Of a stretch of DNA of 64,000 nt, positions 37,847 through 46,463 are shown piece by piece. Positions within the stretch are counted from its first letter, which is position 1, and each line of letters begins with the position of its first letter. The notes under the pieces are model-generated. The model saw only the letters and a program-made list of their open reading frames with translations, ran no database searches and was not told where the DNA came from. Source of the DNA: Simplicispira lacusdiani (GTDB lineage: Bacteria > Pseudomonadota > Gammaproteobacteria > Burkholderiales > Burkholderiaceae_C); the NCBI RefSeq assembly GCF_003604195.1, contig NZ_QXGR01000002.1, positions 62,001 through 126,000 of the forward strand, written 5' to 3'. Made by a program: the position numbers and the translations under genes.

Positions 37847-39064
37847 TCACGGGCTGGCCAAGGGCATGGCCTGCTCGATCAGGCTGGCGTGCAACGCCGA
37901 GCCCAGGGGAAGGATTTCGTCATTGAAGTCGTAGCGGCTGTTGTGCAGGGCGCTGCCGCTCGCGCCCGCGCCCTGCCCGAGGCGCAGATAGGCTCCGGGC
38001 TTGGTCTGCAGCATGAAGGAGAAGTCCTCGGCGCCCATGCTGGGCTCCAGGTCGCGCACCACATGGTCGGCCCCCACCAGGGATTCGGCCACGTCGCCCG
38101 CGAACTGCGCCTCGGCCTCGGAGTTGATGGTGGCGGGATAGATGCGCTCGTAGTGCACCGTGGCGCTGGCGCCAAAGCCCAGCGCCACGGCATTGCACAG
38201 ATCCTTGAGGCGTTTCTCCACCATCTCCTGTACCTGTGGGTCGAAGGTGCGCACCGTGCCCACGATGCGGGCCGTGCCCGGCAGCACGCTGAAGGCGCCG
38301 AGGTCGCCCGCCTGCACCGCGCACAGGCTGAGCACGGCGCTTTCGATGGCGCGGACGTTGCGCGCGACGATGCTCTGCGCCGCCGTGATGATGTGCGCCG
38401 CCACGAGCACCACGTCCACCGTCTGGTAGGCATGCGCGCCATGGCCGCCGCGTCCGGTGATCTCGATGGTGATGCGGTCGGCCGCTGCCATCATGGGACC
38501 GGGGTTGATGCCGACCACGCCGGGCTTGAGCGCCGGCCAGTTGTGCATGGCATAGATGGACTGGACCGGAAAACGCTCGAAAAGGCCGTCCTCCATCATC
38601 ACGCGGGCACCGCCGTAGCCCTCCTCGCCCGGCTGGAAGATGAGCACGGCCGTGCCATCGAAGTTGCGCGTCTCGGCCAGGTAGCGCGCGGCGCCCACCA
38701 GCATCGCGGTATGCCCGTCATGGCCGCAGCCATGCATCAGCCCCGGCTTGCAGGACTTCCAGGAGAACTCGTTGTCCTCGGCGATGGGCAGGGCGTCCAT
38801 GTCGGCGCGCAGGCCCACCATGGCGCCGCTGGACCGGCCACGCCCCCGGATGACGGCGACCACGCCGGTGCGTCCGATGCCGTCGTGGATCTCGTCCACG
38901 CCGCACAGCTTGAGCGCCTCCTTGACGCGCGCGCTGGTGTAGACCTCCTCGAACCCGAGCTCGGGGTGCGCGTGCAGGTCGCGGCGCAGCGCGGTCAGTT
39001 CGGGGTGGTACTGCGCGATGTGCGCGAAGGCGCGGCCGCCAGCCTTGAGGCGGTGCGGCTGCAT
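37847..39064 (-). CDS. M20 family amidohydrolase (hippurate hydrolase-like) inside the opp operon
   Basis: 405-residue metal-dependent amidohydrolase of the HipO/AbgB group: LRRDLHAHPELGFEE near residue 26, the metal site MHGCGHDGHT near 108, FQPGEEGYGGARVM near 138, a dimerisation insert and a C-terminal MGAEDFSFMLQ. These enzymes cleave N-acyl amino acids or dipeptides. I start at 39064 because GGAGGGC lies upstream and the frame then begins just after the oppB stop; an upstream start at 39091 would overlap oppB. It lies between the two permease genes, so it probably acts on the imported ligand. No signal peptide, hence cytoplasmic. Confidence 0.9.
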   Translation of the reverse strand: MQPHRLKAGGRAFAHIAQYHPELTALRRDLHAHPELGFEEVYTSARVKEALKLCGVDEIHDGIGRTGVVAVIRGRGRSSGAMVGLRADMDALPIAEDNEFSWKSCKPGLMHGCGHDGHTAMLVGAARYLAETRNFDGTAVLIFQPGEEGYGGARVMMEDGLFERFPVQSIYAMHNWPALKPGVVGINPGPMMAAADRITIEITGRGGHGAHAYQTVDVVLVAAHIITAAQSIVARNVRAIESAVLSLCAVQAGDLGAFSVLPGTARIVGTVRTFDPQVQEMVEKRLKDLCNAVALGFGASATVHYERIYPATINSEAEAQFAGDVAESLVGADHVVRDLEPSMGAEDFSFMLQTKPGAYLRLGQGAGASGSALHNSRYDFNDEILPLGSALHASLIEQAMPLASP

Positions 39065-39065
39065 G

Positions 39066-40046
39066 TCAGTGCCCTCCGCCCTTGCCCACATGCAGGCGGG
39101 GATCGACCACGAAATACAGCAGGTCCACCACGAGGTTGATGACCACGAAGATCAGCGCGATCAAACACAGGTAGGCCGCCATCACCGGGATGTCGGCGAA
39201 GGTCACGGCCTGGATGAACAGCAGGCCCATGCCGGGCCACTGGAACACGGTCTCGGTGATGATGGCGAAGGCGATCAGGCCGCCCAGTTGCAGGCCGGTG
39301 ATCGTCATCACGGGCACCAGGGTGTTCTTGAGCGCATGGCCGAAATGGATGGCGCGCGTGGTCAGGCCGCGGGCGCGGGCGAACTTGATGTAGTCGGTGC
39401 GCAGCACCTCCAGCATCTCGGCGCGCACCAGGCGCATGATCAGCGTGAGCTGGAAAATGGCCAGCGTGATGGCTGGCAGCGTGATGTGGTGCCAGCCCTT
39501 GGCCGTCAGCAACCCCGTGCTCCACCAGCCCAGTTGCGTCACCTGCCCCCGGCCGAAGCTCGGGAACCAGCCCAGCGTGACCGAGAACACCAGGATCAGC
39601 AGGATGCCGATGAGGAAGGTCGGCAGCGAGACGCCCAGCAGCGACAGCGTCATGAACACCTGGCTGGTGAAGCTGCCGCGCTTGAGGGCCGCATAGACCC
39701 CCATGGGCACGCCCACGAGCAGCGCCAGGAAAGCGGCCACCAGGGCCAGCTCCAGCGTGGCCGGGAAGCGCTCGGCGATCAGGCGCGAGACCTTGGCGCC
39801 CTGGCGCAGGCTCAGGCCGAACTCCCCTTGGGCGGCATTGGCCAGGAAATGCCAGAACTGCACGATGAAGGGCTGGTCCAGGCCCAGGCTGGCGCGCAGC
39901 TCGCGGACCTGCTCGGGCGTCGCATCCTGGCCCAGCATGAAGACAACGGGATCGCCGACATACTGGAACAGCATGAAGGAGATGAAAGCCACCGTCACCA
40001 TGACGATCACGGCCTGGATCAGGCGGCGCAGGATGAATGCAAGCAT
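39066..40046 (-). CDS. oppB: Peptide ABC transporter permease OppB/DppB-type
   Basis: 326-residue permease starting MLAFILRRLIQAVIVMVTVAF, with six membrane helices, an N-terminal OppB_N region, and the EAA loop near FARARGLTTRAIHFGHALKN. FQYVGDPVVFMLG and SLGLDQPFIVQFW are typical of the DppB group. Partner of OppC; first gene after the hairpin region that follows oppA. Confidence 0.93.
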   Translation of the reverse strand: MLAFILRRLIQAVIVMVTVAFISFMLFQYVGDPVVFMLGQDATPEQVRELRASLGLDQPFIVQFWHFLANAAQGEFGLSLRQGAKVSRLIAERFPATLELALVAAFLALLVGVPMGVYAALKRGSFTSQVFMTLSLLGVSLPTFLIGILLILVFSVTLGWFPSFGRGQVTQLGWWSTGLLTAKGWHHITLPAITLAIFQLTLIMRLVRAEMLEVLRTDYIKFARARGLTTRAIHFGHALKNTLVPVMTITGLQLGGLIAFAIITETVFQWPGMGLLFIQAVTFADIPVMAAYLCLIALIFVVINLVVDLLYFVVDPRLHVGKGGGH

Positions 40047-40076
40047 CGGCGAAAAATCGAGTCTGTGTTCGATGGC

Positions 40077-40155
40077 GCGCCCGGGCCACTTGTGGTGGGC
40101 CGGGCGCAGGGATCAAGCCCACGGGCTGGATGGCGGCGCGGTAGCCCCGCCATCC
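40077..40155. promoter_or_regulatory. Two strong hairpins between oppA and oppB
   Basis: GGATGGCGG (40128-40136) pairs with CCGCCATCC (40147-40155), and GCGCCCGG (40077-40084) pairs with CCGGGCGC (40100-40107). Neither is followed by a T-run on the minus strand. In binding-protein operons such stems often stabilise the upstream oppA message and limit read-through to the permeases; that role is inferred here. Confidence 0.5.
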
Positions 40156-40172
40156 CTGGGGCAGGAACTATA

Positions 40173-41753
40173 TCAGTTCACCTTCACGAGGCGCATGTCC
40201 ACGCGGTTGTCGGCACGGTGCACCAGTTCGATGTTCTTCTTCATGGCCCAGGGAATGACCTGGTCGTGCAGCGGAATGTGCGAAACGGTGTCGTTGGACA
40301 GCTGCAGCGCCTCGGTCAGCATGCGGGCACGCACGGGAGCGTCGGTTTCGGCCTTGATGCGGTCCACCAGGTAGTCCATGCGCTGGTTGCTGTAGCGGCC
40401 CACGTTGTAGTTGCCGTCGCCGCCCTGGCCCACGGTGCGCACCAGCGACTGCAGGCTGTAGAGCGCGTCGAAGGTCGGCACGCCCCAGCCCAGCATGTAG
40501 ATGCTGGCCTCGTAGCGCTGGATCATGGGGAAGTAGGTCGCCACGGGCTGGGTGCGCAGCTTGGCCTTGACGCCGATGCGCGACCACATGGCCGTCACGG
40601 CTTGGCAGATCGCCTCGTCGTTGATGTAACGGTTGTTCGGGCAGGCAAAGTCCACCTCGAAGCCATCGGCATAGCCGGCTTCGGCCAGCAATTTCTTGGC
40701 GGCTTCCACATCGTAGGGGAAGCGCTTGCCCACGGTCTCGGTCCAGCCCGCCACCTGGGGCGCCACGAGGGCGCCCGTCGGCTTGCCCAGGCCGCGCATG
40801 ATGTTGCGCGAGATGGTGTTGACGTCGATGGCCTGGTAGAGGGCCTTGCGCACGCGCTGGTCCTTGAGCGGATTCTTGCCCTTGATGTTCGAGCCCGGCA
40901 ACTCGTCGCGGAACTGGTCCATGCCCAGGAAGATCGTGCGGTTCTCAACCCCGTCCACCACCTTCAGATCGGGGCTGGAGCGCAGGCGACCCAGATCCTG
41001 GGGCGTGGGGTCCAGCACCATGTCCACCTCGCCCGACAGCAGCGCGGCAATGCGCGTGGCGGCCGACTTGATGGGGGTGTAGACGATCTCGGTCACGTTG
41101 CCGTCCATCTTGCCCCACCAGTTCGGGTTGCGCTTGAAGACCATCTTCACGTCGGGTTGCCAGGATTCGAGCGTGTAGGGGCCCGTGCCCATGGCATTGC
41201 GGTGGGCGAAGTTCTCGTCCGAGGCCTTCATGTCCTTGGGCTCGACCGATTTGTTCTTCTCGGCCCAGGCCTTGCTCATCATGCGCAGTTCCGTCATCTG
41301 GCGGACCAGCACGGGATTGGGCGCCGCGAGGAACACGTCGATGGTGTTCGCATCCACCTTGGCGACCTTGGTGATGCCCTGCACGAAGGGCGTGAAGTTG
41401 GAGGTCTTGGCCATCGCGCGGTTGAGCGAATACACCGCGTCGTCGGCCGTGAAGCTGGAGCCGTCATGGAACTTCACGCCCGTGCGCAGGGTGAAACGGA
41501 CCTGCGTGGGGCTGACTTCCTTCCACGAGGTCGCGAGCACGGGTTCGACCTCGAAGGTCTTGCTGTTGTAGTACACCAGGCTTTCGTACACGTTCGCATG
41601 CAGGCCGCTTTGCAGGGCGTTGTTCTGCGAATGGATGTCCCAGGTGGAGATTTCCCCCTGGCTGGACCATTTGAACGGCTTGGCTTGCGCGGCAGGCGCG
41701 GCCAGAACCGCCACGGCAGCGGCAATCGACAGCAGGCTGAAATTGAGTTTCAT
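40173..41753 (-). CDS. oppA: Peptide ABC transporter substrate-binding protein OppA/DppA-type
   Basis: Periplasmic ligand-binding protein (SBP family 5). 526 residues: signal peptide ending AQA, KFHDGSSFTADDAVYSLNRA near residue 91, GTGPYTLESWQP near 195 and the usual two-lobe length. First gene of the minus-strand transport operon; the high dose needed for a binding protein fits its position. The ligand could be dipeptides, N-acylated amino acids or glutathione-like peptides. Confidence 0.93.
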   Translation of the reverse strand: MKLNFSLLSIAAAVAVLAAPAAQAKPFKWSSQGEISTWDIHSQNNALQSGLHANVYESLVYYNSKTFEVEPVLATSWKEVSPTQVRFTLRTGVKFHDGSSFTADDAVYSLNRAMAKTSNFTPFVQGITKVAKVDANTIDVFLAAPNPVLVRQMTELRMMSKAWAEKNKSVEPKDMKASDENFAHRNAMGTGPYTLESWQPDVKMVFKRNPNWWGKMDGNVTEIVYTPIKSAATRIAALLSGEVDMVLDPTPQDLGRLRSSPDLKVVDGVENRTIFLGMDQFRDELPGSNIKGKNPLKDQRVRKALYQAIDVNTISRNIMRGLGKPTGALVAPQVAGWTETVGKRFPYDVEAAKKLLAEAGYADGFEVDFACPNNRYINDEAICQAVTAMWSRIGVKAKLRTQPVATYFPMIQRYEASIYMLGWGVPTFDALYSLQSLVRTVGQGGDGNYNVGRYSNQRMDYLVDRIKAETDAPVRARMLTEALQLSNDTVSHIPLHDQVIPWAMKKNIELVHRADNRVDMRLVKVN

Positions 41754-41895
41754 GAAACCCTCTTGAATTTAAAAAGGCGACTATGCAATAAGCCGTGCAA
41801 GGTGACCAATGGGTTATCCCTGAATTCCGGGCGTTCCCGAGGGTTTTGCAACATCCGCGCTGCGCGTGGCATCCGTCGCTCCACGCATTGGCCGC

Positions 41896-41929
41896 AAAAA
41901 AAAACCGCCAACCCGAAGGTTGGCGGTTT
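41896..41929 (-). terminator. Intrinsic terminator of the porin gene
   Basis: A twelve-base-pair stem AAACCGCCAACC / GGTTGGCGGTTT with a four-base loop, followed on the minus strand by a run of nine Ts, 37 bases after the porin stop. The rest of the 213-base gap before oppA should hold the opp promoter; none is clear. Confidence 0.95.
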
Positions 41930-41966
41930 GATCCGCTAACGGTAACTGGCTTACGCCAGCCAACCA

Positions 41967-42872
41967 TTAGAAGTTGTGGCGAACGCCCAGGCCGAAGTGG
42001 CTCTTGGCGCCGGTGACCAGCTTCTTGTCGCCGTCCTTGTAGTAGGCAGCGTAAGCGAAGGTGCGCTTGGACAGAGCGTACTTGGCTTCCAGCAGCAGGT
42101 CGGTGTCCTTGAAGCCGGTGTCGCGGGCGATGTCCAGGGTCAGAGCGAAAGCACCGACGGGCACGGTACCACCGATGGTGAAGCCCTTGGCGACGCCAGC
42201 GGGATCTTGCCACGAACCGGCCAGCTTGAAGCTGCCGAAGTCGTAAGCAGCGCCCAGGGCGAAGTTACCCTTGGCACCGTTGGTCTTGTTGTAGGACAGG
42301 GCTGCAGCCAGAGGGCCTTGAGCGTAGATGGCGTTCAGGTCGTACTTGGCATTGCCACCGTTGTCGGGCTTCATGATGTAGCCCAGGGTGCCGCTGAAAC
42401 CGCCCATGTTGGGGGTGGTGTACTGGAACACGCTGTTGTTACGGGGGCCAACGCCAGCGAAGCCGAACTGGTTGCCCACGGCGGAGTAGTTGGCGGTACC
42501 GGTCAGTTCCCAGGCAGCAACGCCGAAGAAGCTGGGGGTCAGGGTACGACCCATTTGGAAGCGGCCGAAACCACCCGACAGAGCCAGCCAAGCAGCGCGC
42601 TGGAAGGTAGCAGCGTCGGTGTTGCCGGATTCAGCGTTGATGCCTTGCTCGAAGTTGAAGGAAGCCTTCAGGCCGCCACCCAGGTCTTCCACGCCGCGCA
42701 CGCCCAGACGGCTGTTGCCGTTGTTCATCACGCCATTGCCGCTCATTTGAGCGGAAACGCCGGAGGCCTTAGCCAGGGACAGGTCGGCCACGCCGTACAG
42801 GGTGACGGAAGATTGCGCCATGGCGACGCCGGAAGCAGCCAGCACGGCCAGGGCGATCAGGGATTTTTTCAT
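41967..42872 (-). CDS. Gram-negative porin (Omp32-like, DcaP/OmpC superfamily)
   Basis: Trimeric 16-strand outer-membrane porin. 301 residues: signal peptide ending AMA, mature start QSSVTLYGVADLSL, which is the hallmark of betaproteobacterial porins, periodic beta strands, and the C-terminal HFGLGVRHNF with terminal phenylalanine for Bam recognition. Comamonadaceae relatives are anion-selective. Codon choice is strongly biased toward high expression. Confidence 0.95.
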   Translation of the reverse strand: MKKSLIALAVLAASGVAMAQSSVTLYGVADLSLAKASGVSAQMSGNGVMNNGNSRLGVRGVEDLGGGLKASFNFEQGINAESGNTDAATFQRAAWLALSGGFGRFQMGRTLTPSFFGVAAWELTGTANYSAVGNQFGFAGVGPRNNSVFQYTTPNMGGFSGTLGYIMKPDNGGNAKYDLNAIYAQGPLAAALSYNKTNGAKGNFALGAAYDFGSFKLAGSWQDPAGVAKGFTIGGTVPVGAFALTLDIARDTGFKDTDLLLEAKYALSKRTFAYAAYYKDGDKKLVTGAKSHFGLGVRHNF

Positions 42873-43195
42873 TGCGAGTTACTCCAAGGTTAAACATAGG
42901 GCGCCGGTACGGGGGGTCTTGGGTGTTGTGGCACCTGCACAGTCCCGCCGGTTCCCCGGGCCAACCTCCTGGTGGGGAAGTTGTTGCTATTGCACCAGAC
43001 GTCGGGCGGTTTCGCAAAGGAATTCACCCTGAACGCGCCCCAAAAAGGTTTTTCGTTGTCGTGTTGCAACACTCCCAAACACCGGGGAAGAATGCCCCCC
43101 GGAAAGCGCGCCCGCCGCGCTGCACCCGCACTCTTTTGTATCCATGTGCAATTTCTGTGGCAAAACCCGGTTTCTCTGCGGCAAATGCATGCAAA
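42873..43195 (-). promoter_or_regulatory. 323-base intergenic region with likely porin promoter and leader
   Basis: On the minus strand TTGCGA (43017-43012) and TGCAAT (42994-42989) are 17 bases apart, predicting a porin leader of about 110 bases. Inside it TTCCCC (42952-42957) and GGGGAA (42974-42979) are complementary. I see no gene in this stretch. The part next to the osmC-like gene (43020-43195) shows no clear terminator. Confidence 0.35.
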
Positions 43196-43645
43196 TCAGC
43201 TTTCCACGATCTCGAAGCCCGTGGTGATCTCCGCCGTCTTGCCCAGCATGATGCTGGCGGAGCAGTATTTTTCGTGGCTCATGGCGATGGCGCGCTCCAC
43301 GGCCGCCGCGGGCAGCCCCTTGCCCGTCACGGTGAACTGCATGTGGATGCGCGTGAAGACCTTGGGGTCGGTGGCCGCGCGCTCGGAGGTGAGCTTCACG
43401 CTGCAGCCACGCACATCGTGGCGCCCGCGCTTGAGGATCAGCACCACGTCGTAGGCCGTGCAGCCGCCCGTGCCCGCGAGCACCGTCTCCATGGGCCGGG
43501 GGGCCAGGTTCTGTCCGCCGTTGGCGGGGTTGGCGGCATCGGGCGCGCCATCCATGGCCAGGACATGGCCGCTGCCGGTTTCGGCGATGAATCCCATTCC
43601 GGACCGCGTTCCGGCGGCGCCAGTCCAGCTCACTGTGCATTCCAT
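43196..43645 (-). CDS. OsmC family protein (YhfA-like)
   Basis: 149-residue OsmC/Ohr fold. Two conserved cysteines, in GTGGCTAYDVV near residue 61 and HEKYCSASIM near 127, match the redox pair of this superfamily. The sequence is closer to the YhfA branch than to classical Ohr. A peroxide-handling role is possible but unproven for this branch. Ribosome site AGGAGA lies upstream of the ATG at 43645. Divergent from ilvA. Confidence 0.88.
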   Translation of the reverse strand: MECTVSWTGAAGTRSGMGFIAETGSGHVLAMDGAPDAANPANGGQNLAPRPMETVLAGTGGCTAYDVVLILKRGRHDVRGCSVKLTSERAATDPKVFTRIHMQFTVTGKGLPAAAVERAIAMSHEKYCSASIMLGKTAEITTGFEIVES

Positions 43646-43772
43646 GCGTTTCTCCTGGTGCGTGGTTTTTTTCGGACAGACTGTATCGTACAAATACGTA
43701 TCCATGCTGCGACGCAACAAGGCTTGCGCTAAACTTGCGCCATGCATGGCCCGATCCCTCCGGAACGGGCTG

Positions 43773-43871
43773 ATGGCAGGAAGACCCAGCGTCACTGCCC
43801 TGCGCCAGTTGTCTCCTCCACCTCCCCTGGTGGATTACGCCCCAGGCCCCCGCGGCCCGGGGCTTTTTTTT
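43773..43871 (+). promoter_or_regulatory. Attenuator-like leader upstream of ilvA with leader peptide and terminator
   Basis: A terminator hairpin GCCCC (43839-43843) with GGGGC (43859-43863), plus inner GGCC pairs, is followed by eight Ts (43864-43871). Two exclusive alternatives precede it: CCACC (43818-43822) with GGTGG (43829-43833), and CCTGG (43826-43830) with CCAGG (43842-43846), which takes the terminator's 5' arm. A small frame from the ATG at 43773 runs through this region with four proline codons at 43815-43826, then Leu-Val. No plus-strand gene lies upstream for this terminator to serve. A weak -10 (TAAACT, 43730) precedes it. In the rest of the 315-base gap I see nothing else. 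Confidence 0.55.
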
Positions 43872-43960
43872 GTCCGGCGTGGCGGGTCGGCGGCGGCTTG
43901 GCGCCACCCCCTATGATGTGTGCCCCGCCACCCCCGTTGCGGCGGCGCAGCATTTGCCCC

Positions 43961-45550
43961 ATGACCCAGCACCTCACCCCCGCCGACTACCTCAAGAAGA
44001 TCCTGACCGCCCGCGTCTACGACGTGGCCGTCGAGTCCGATCTGGAGCCCGCCAAGAACCTCAGCCGCCGCCTGCACAACAAGGTGCTGCTCAAGCGTGA
44101 GGACCAGCAGCCCGTGTTCAGCTTCAAGCTGCGCGGCGCCTACAACAAGATGGCGCACCTCACGCAGGAGCAGCTGCAGCGCGGCGTGATCTGCGCCTCG
44201 GCCGGCAACCACGCCCAGGGCGTGGCCATGAGCGCGCACAAGCTCGGCACGCGCGCCGTCATCGTCATGCCGACCACCACGCCGCAGCTCAAGGTGGACG
44301 CGGTGCGCACGCTCGGCGGCGAGGTGGTGCTGCACGGCGACAGCTATTCCGACGCCTACGGCCATGCCGTGTTGCTGGAGAAGGAACAGGGCCTGACCTT
44401 CGTGCACCCGTTCGACGACCCCGACGTGATCGCCGGCCAGGGCACCATCGCCATGGAGATCCTGCGCCAGTTGCAAAGCCTGGGCAGCAACCGGCTCGAC
44501 GCGGTGTTCGTGGCCATCGGCGGCGGCGGCCTGGTGTCGGGCGTGGCCAACTACATCAAGGCCGTGCGGCCCGAGATCAAGGTGATCGGCGTGCAGATGA
44601 ACGACTCGGACGCGATGATCCAGTCGGTCAAGGCGAACGAGCGCGTCACGCTGCCGGACGTGGGCCTGTTCTCCGATGGCACGGCCGTGAAGCTGGTGGG
44701 CGAGGAAACCTTCCGCGTGGCCAGCGGCCTGGTGGACGAGTTCATCAGCGTGGACACCGACGCCGTCTGCGCCGCCATCAAGGACATCTTCGTCGACACG
44801 CGCAGCATCGTCGAGCCCGCCGGCGCCCTGGCCGTGGCGGCCATCAAGCAATACGTGGCCACGCACAAGGCCAAGGGCGAGACCTACGCCGCCATCCTCT
44901 GCGGCGCCAACATGAACTTCGACCGCCTGCGCTTCGTCGCCGAGCGCGCCGAGGTGGGCGAGGAGCGCGAGGCGCTGCTGGCCGTCACCATCCCCGAGGA
45001 GCGGGGGAGCTTCCGGCGCTTCTGCGAGGTCATCGGCGGCCTGCCCGGCGGTCCGCGCAACGTGACCGAGTTCAACTACCGCATCAGCGACGCGGCCCGG
45101 GCCCATGTGTTCGTCGGCCTGACCACCAGCGGCAAGGGCGAGTCGGAGAAGATCGCCCGCAATTTCGGCCGCCATGGCTTCGAGGCGCTGGACCTCACGC
45201 ACGATGAACTCGCCAAGGAGCACCTGCGCCACCTGGTCGGCGGCCATTCGGCGCTGGCACGGGACGAGCGCCTGCTGCGCTTCACCTTCCCCGAGCGCCC
45301 CGGCGCGCTGCTCAAGTTCCTGAGCCTGATGCAGCCCACCTGGAACATCTCGCTGTTCCACTACCGCAACCAGGGCGCGGACTACGGCCGCATCCTCGTG
45401 GGCATGCAGGTGCCGCCCGGGGACCACGCCACCTTCGACGCCTTCCTCGCCACGCTGGGCTACCCCTGGGTGGAGGAAACCCTGAACCCGGCCTACCGGC
45501 TGTTCCTGCAGGCCCATCCCGCAGGCGCCGCCAGCGATTCAAAAAAGTGA
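43961..45550 (+). CDS. ilvA: Biosynthetic threonine ammonia-lyase
   Basis: PLP enzyme that deaminates threonine to 2-oxobutanoate, the first step of isoleucine synthesis. PLP lysine in SFKLRGAYNKM near residue 51, GGGGLVSG near 187, and two C-terminal ACT-like domains (SFRRFCEVIGGLPGGPRNVTEF and RLLRFTFPERPGALLKFL) that carry allosteric control by isoleucine and valine. 529 residues, the long biosynthetic form. Preceded by an attenuator-like leader. The frame is open back to 43742 across the leader, but the normal N-terminus begins at 43961. Confidence 0.95.
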   Translation: MTQHLTPADYLKKILTARVYDVAVESDLEPAKNLSRRLHNKVLLKREDQQPVFSFKLRGAYNKMAHLTQEQLQRGVICASAGNHAQGVAMSAHKLGTRAVIVMPTTTPQLKVDAVRTLGGEVVLHGDSYSDAYGHAVLLEKEQGLTFVHPFDDPDVIAGQGTIAMEILRQLQSLGSNRLDAVFVAIGGGGLVSGVANYIKAVRPEIKVIGVQMNDSDAMIQSVKANERVTLPDVGLFSDGTAVKLVGEETFRVASGLVDEFISVDTDAVCAAIKDIFVDTRSIVEPAGALAVAAIKQYVATHKAKGETYAAILCGANMNFDRLRFVAERAEVGEEREALLAVTIPEERGSFRRFCEVIGGLPGGPRNVTEFNYRISDAARAHVFVGLTTSGKGESEKIARNFGRHGFEALDLTHDELAKEHLRHLVGGHSALARDERLLRFTFPERPGALLKFLSLMQPTWNISLFHYRNQGADYGRILVGMQVPPGDHATFDAFLATLGYPWVEETLNPAYRLFLQAHPAGAASDSKK

Positions 45551-45607
45551 GCACGCCGCGCTTTTCTGTCAATGACTTCAGAGATAAATGATCATGAAAG
45601 CAAGACA

Positions 45608-45640
45608 GCACAAGCGCCAGAAGCTATTGATTGAATAGCA
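45608..45640. repeat. Element R copy H before cobS
   Basis: AGCACAAGCGCCAGA then a perfect GCTATT (45623-45628) with AATAGC (45634-45639). Only half of the GCGC hairpin is left. It ends five bases before the cobS start codon. Confidence 0.65.
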
Positions 45641-45644
45641 TTCC

Positions 45645-46463
45645 ATGCAAGCCCTGCGCCACTACCTGCTGGCCGTGCAGTTCTTCACGCGCATCCCCGT
45701 CACCGGCCGGCTGGCCGCGTGGGTGGGCTACAGCCCGGCCATGCTGCGCGCCAGCAACGCGCACTTTCCCGGCGTGGGCTGGCTGGTGGCGGGGGTGGCC
45801 GTCGGCGTGCAGGGCATGCTGCAGTGGGCGCTGGCGCCCACCCCCCTGGCGCCGCTGGTGGCGGCGGTGCTCGGCACCGTGGCCACGGTGCTGCTGACCG
45901 GCGGTTTCCATGAAGACGGCCTGGCCGACGTGGCCGACGGCCTGGGCGGCAGCCTGGACCGCGAGCGCGCGCTCGACATCATGAAGGACTCGCGCATCGG
46001 CGCCTTCGGCGCCATGGCCCTGGTGCTGGCGCTGCTGGCCAAGCTGAGCCTGCTGGCCCTGCTGGGCGCGCACAGCCTGACCGCCGTGCTGGCGGCACTG
46101 GGGGGCGCGCATGTGCTGTCGCGCTTCTGGCCGCTGCTGCTGGTGCGCTCCATGGCGCATGTGGGGGACACGGCGCGCTCCAAAAGCAAGCCGCTGGCCG
46201 ACCAGATCACGGGGCGCGCGCTGGCTGCGGCGTTCTTGTGGTGCTTTCTGCCTCTGGCCCTTGTATGGCAAGCGCAGGGCGCTCTGTTTTCAGGAGCAGC
46301 CATCACCTGCAGCGCCCTCGCCGCCGGGTGGATGGGCCGCTGGTTCGCGCGGCGCCTGCAGGGCTTCACGGGCGACTGCCTGGGCGCCACGCAGCAGATC
46401 AGCGAAATCGGCTTCTACCTCGGCGCCGCGCTGTCGCTGGGCGCCCTCGGACCCGGGGCATGA
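45645..46463 (+). CDS. cobS: Adenosylcobinamide-GDP ribazoletransferase (cobalamin synthase)
   Basis: Inner-membrane enzyme that joins adenosylcobinamide-GDP and alpha-ribazole in the last part of cobalamin synthesis. 272 residues, six to seven hydrophobic helices, and the family segment GGFHEDGLADVADGLGG near residue 87 followed by IMKDSRIGAFG. The C-terminal GDCLGATQQISEI is also conserved. No Shine-Dalgarno: element R ends just before the ATG. The stop overlaps cobC as ATGA. Confidence 0.95.
   Translation: MQALRHYLLAVQFFTRIPVTGRLAAWVGYSPAMLRASNAHFPGVGWLVAGVAVGVQGMLQWALAPTPLAPLVAAVLGTVATVLLTGGFHEDGLADVADGLGGSLDRERALDIMKDSRIGAFGAMALVLALLAKLSLLALLGAHSLTAVLAALGGAHVLSRFWPLLLVRSMAHVGDTARSKSKPLADQITGRALAAAFLWCFLPLALVWQAQGALFSGAAITCSALAAGWMGRWFARRLQGFTGDCLGATQQISEIGFYLGAALSLGALGPGA

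Noticed and set aside
35939..39139. A 1066-codon plus-strand open frame opposite the opp genes
   Set aside because: It is antisense to oppD, oppC and the M20 gene, which have clear motifs, and its translation is low-complexity His/Gln/Arg. It is a high-GC shadow.
39018..41939. A 973-codon plus-strand open frame opposite oppA and oppB
   Set aside because: Same reason: composition typical of an antisense frame, with no domain or ribosome site.
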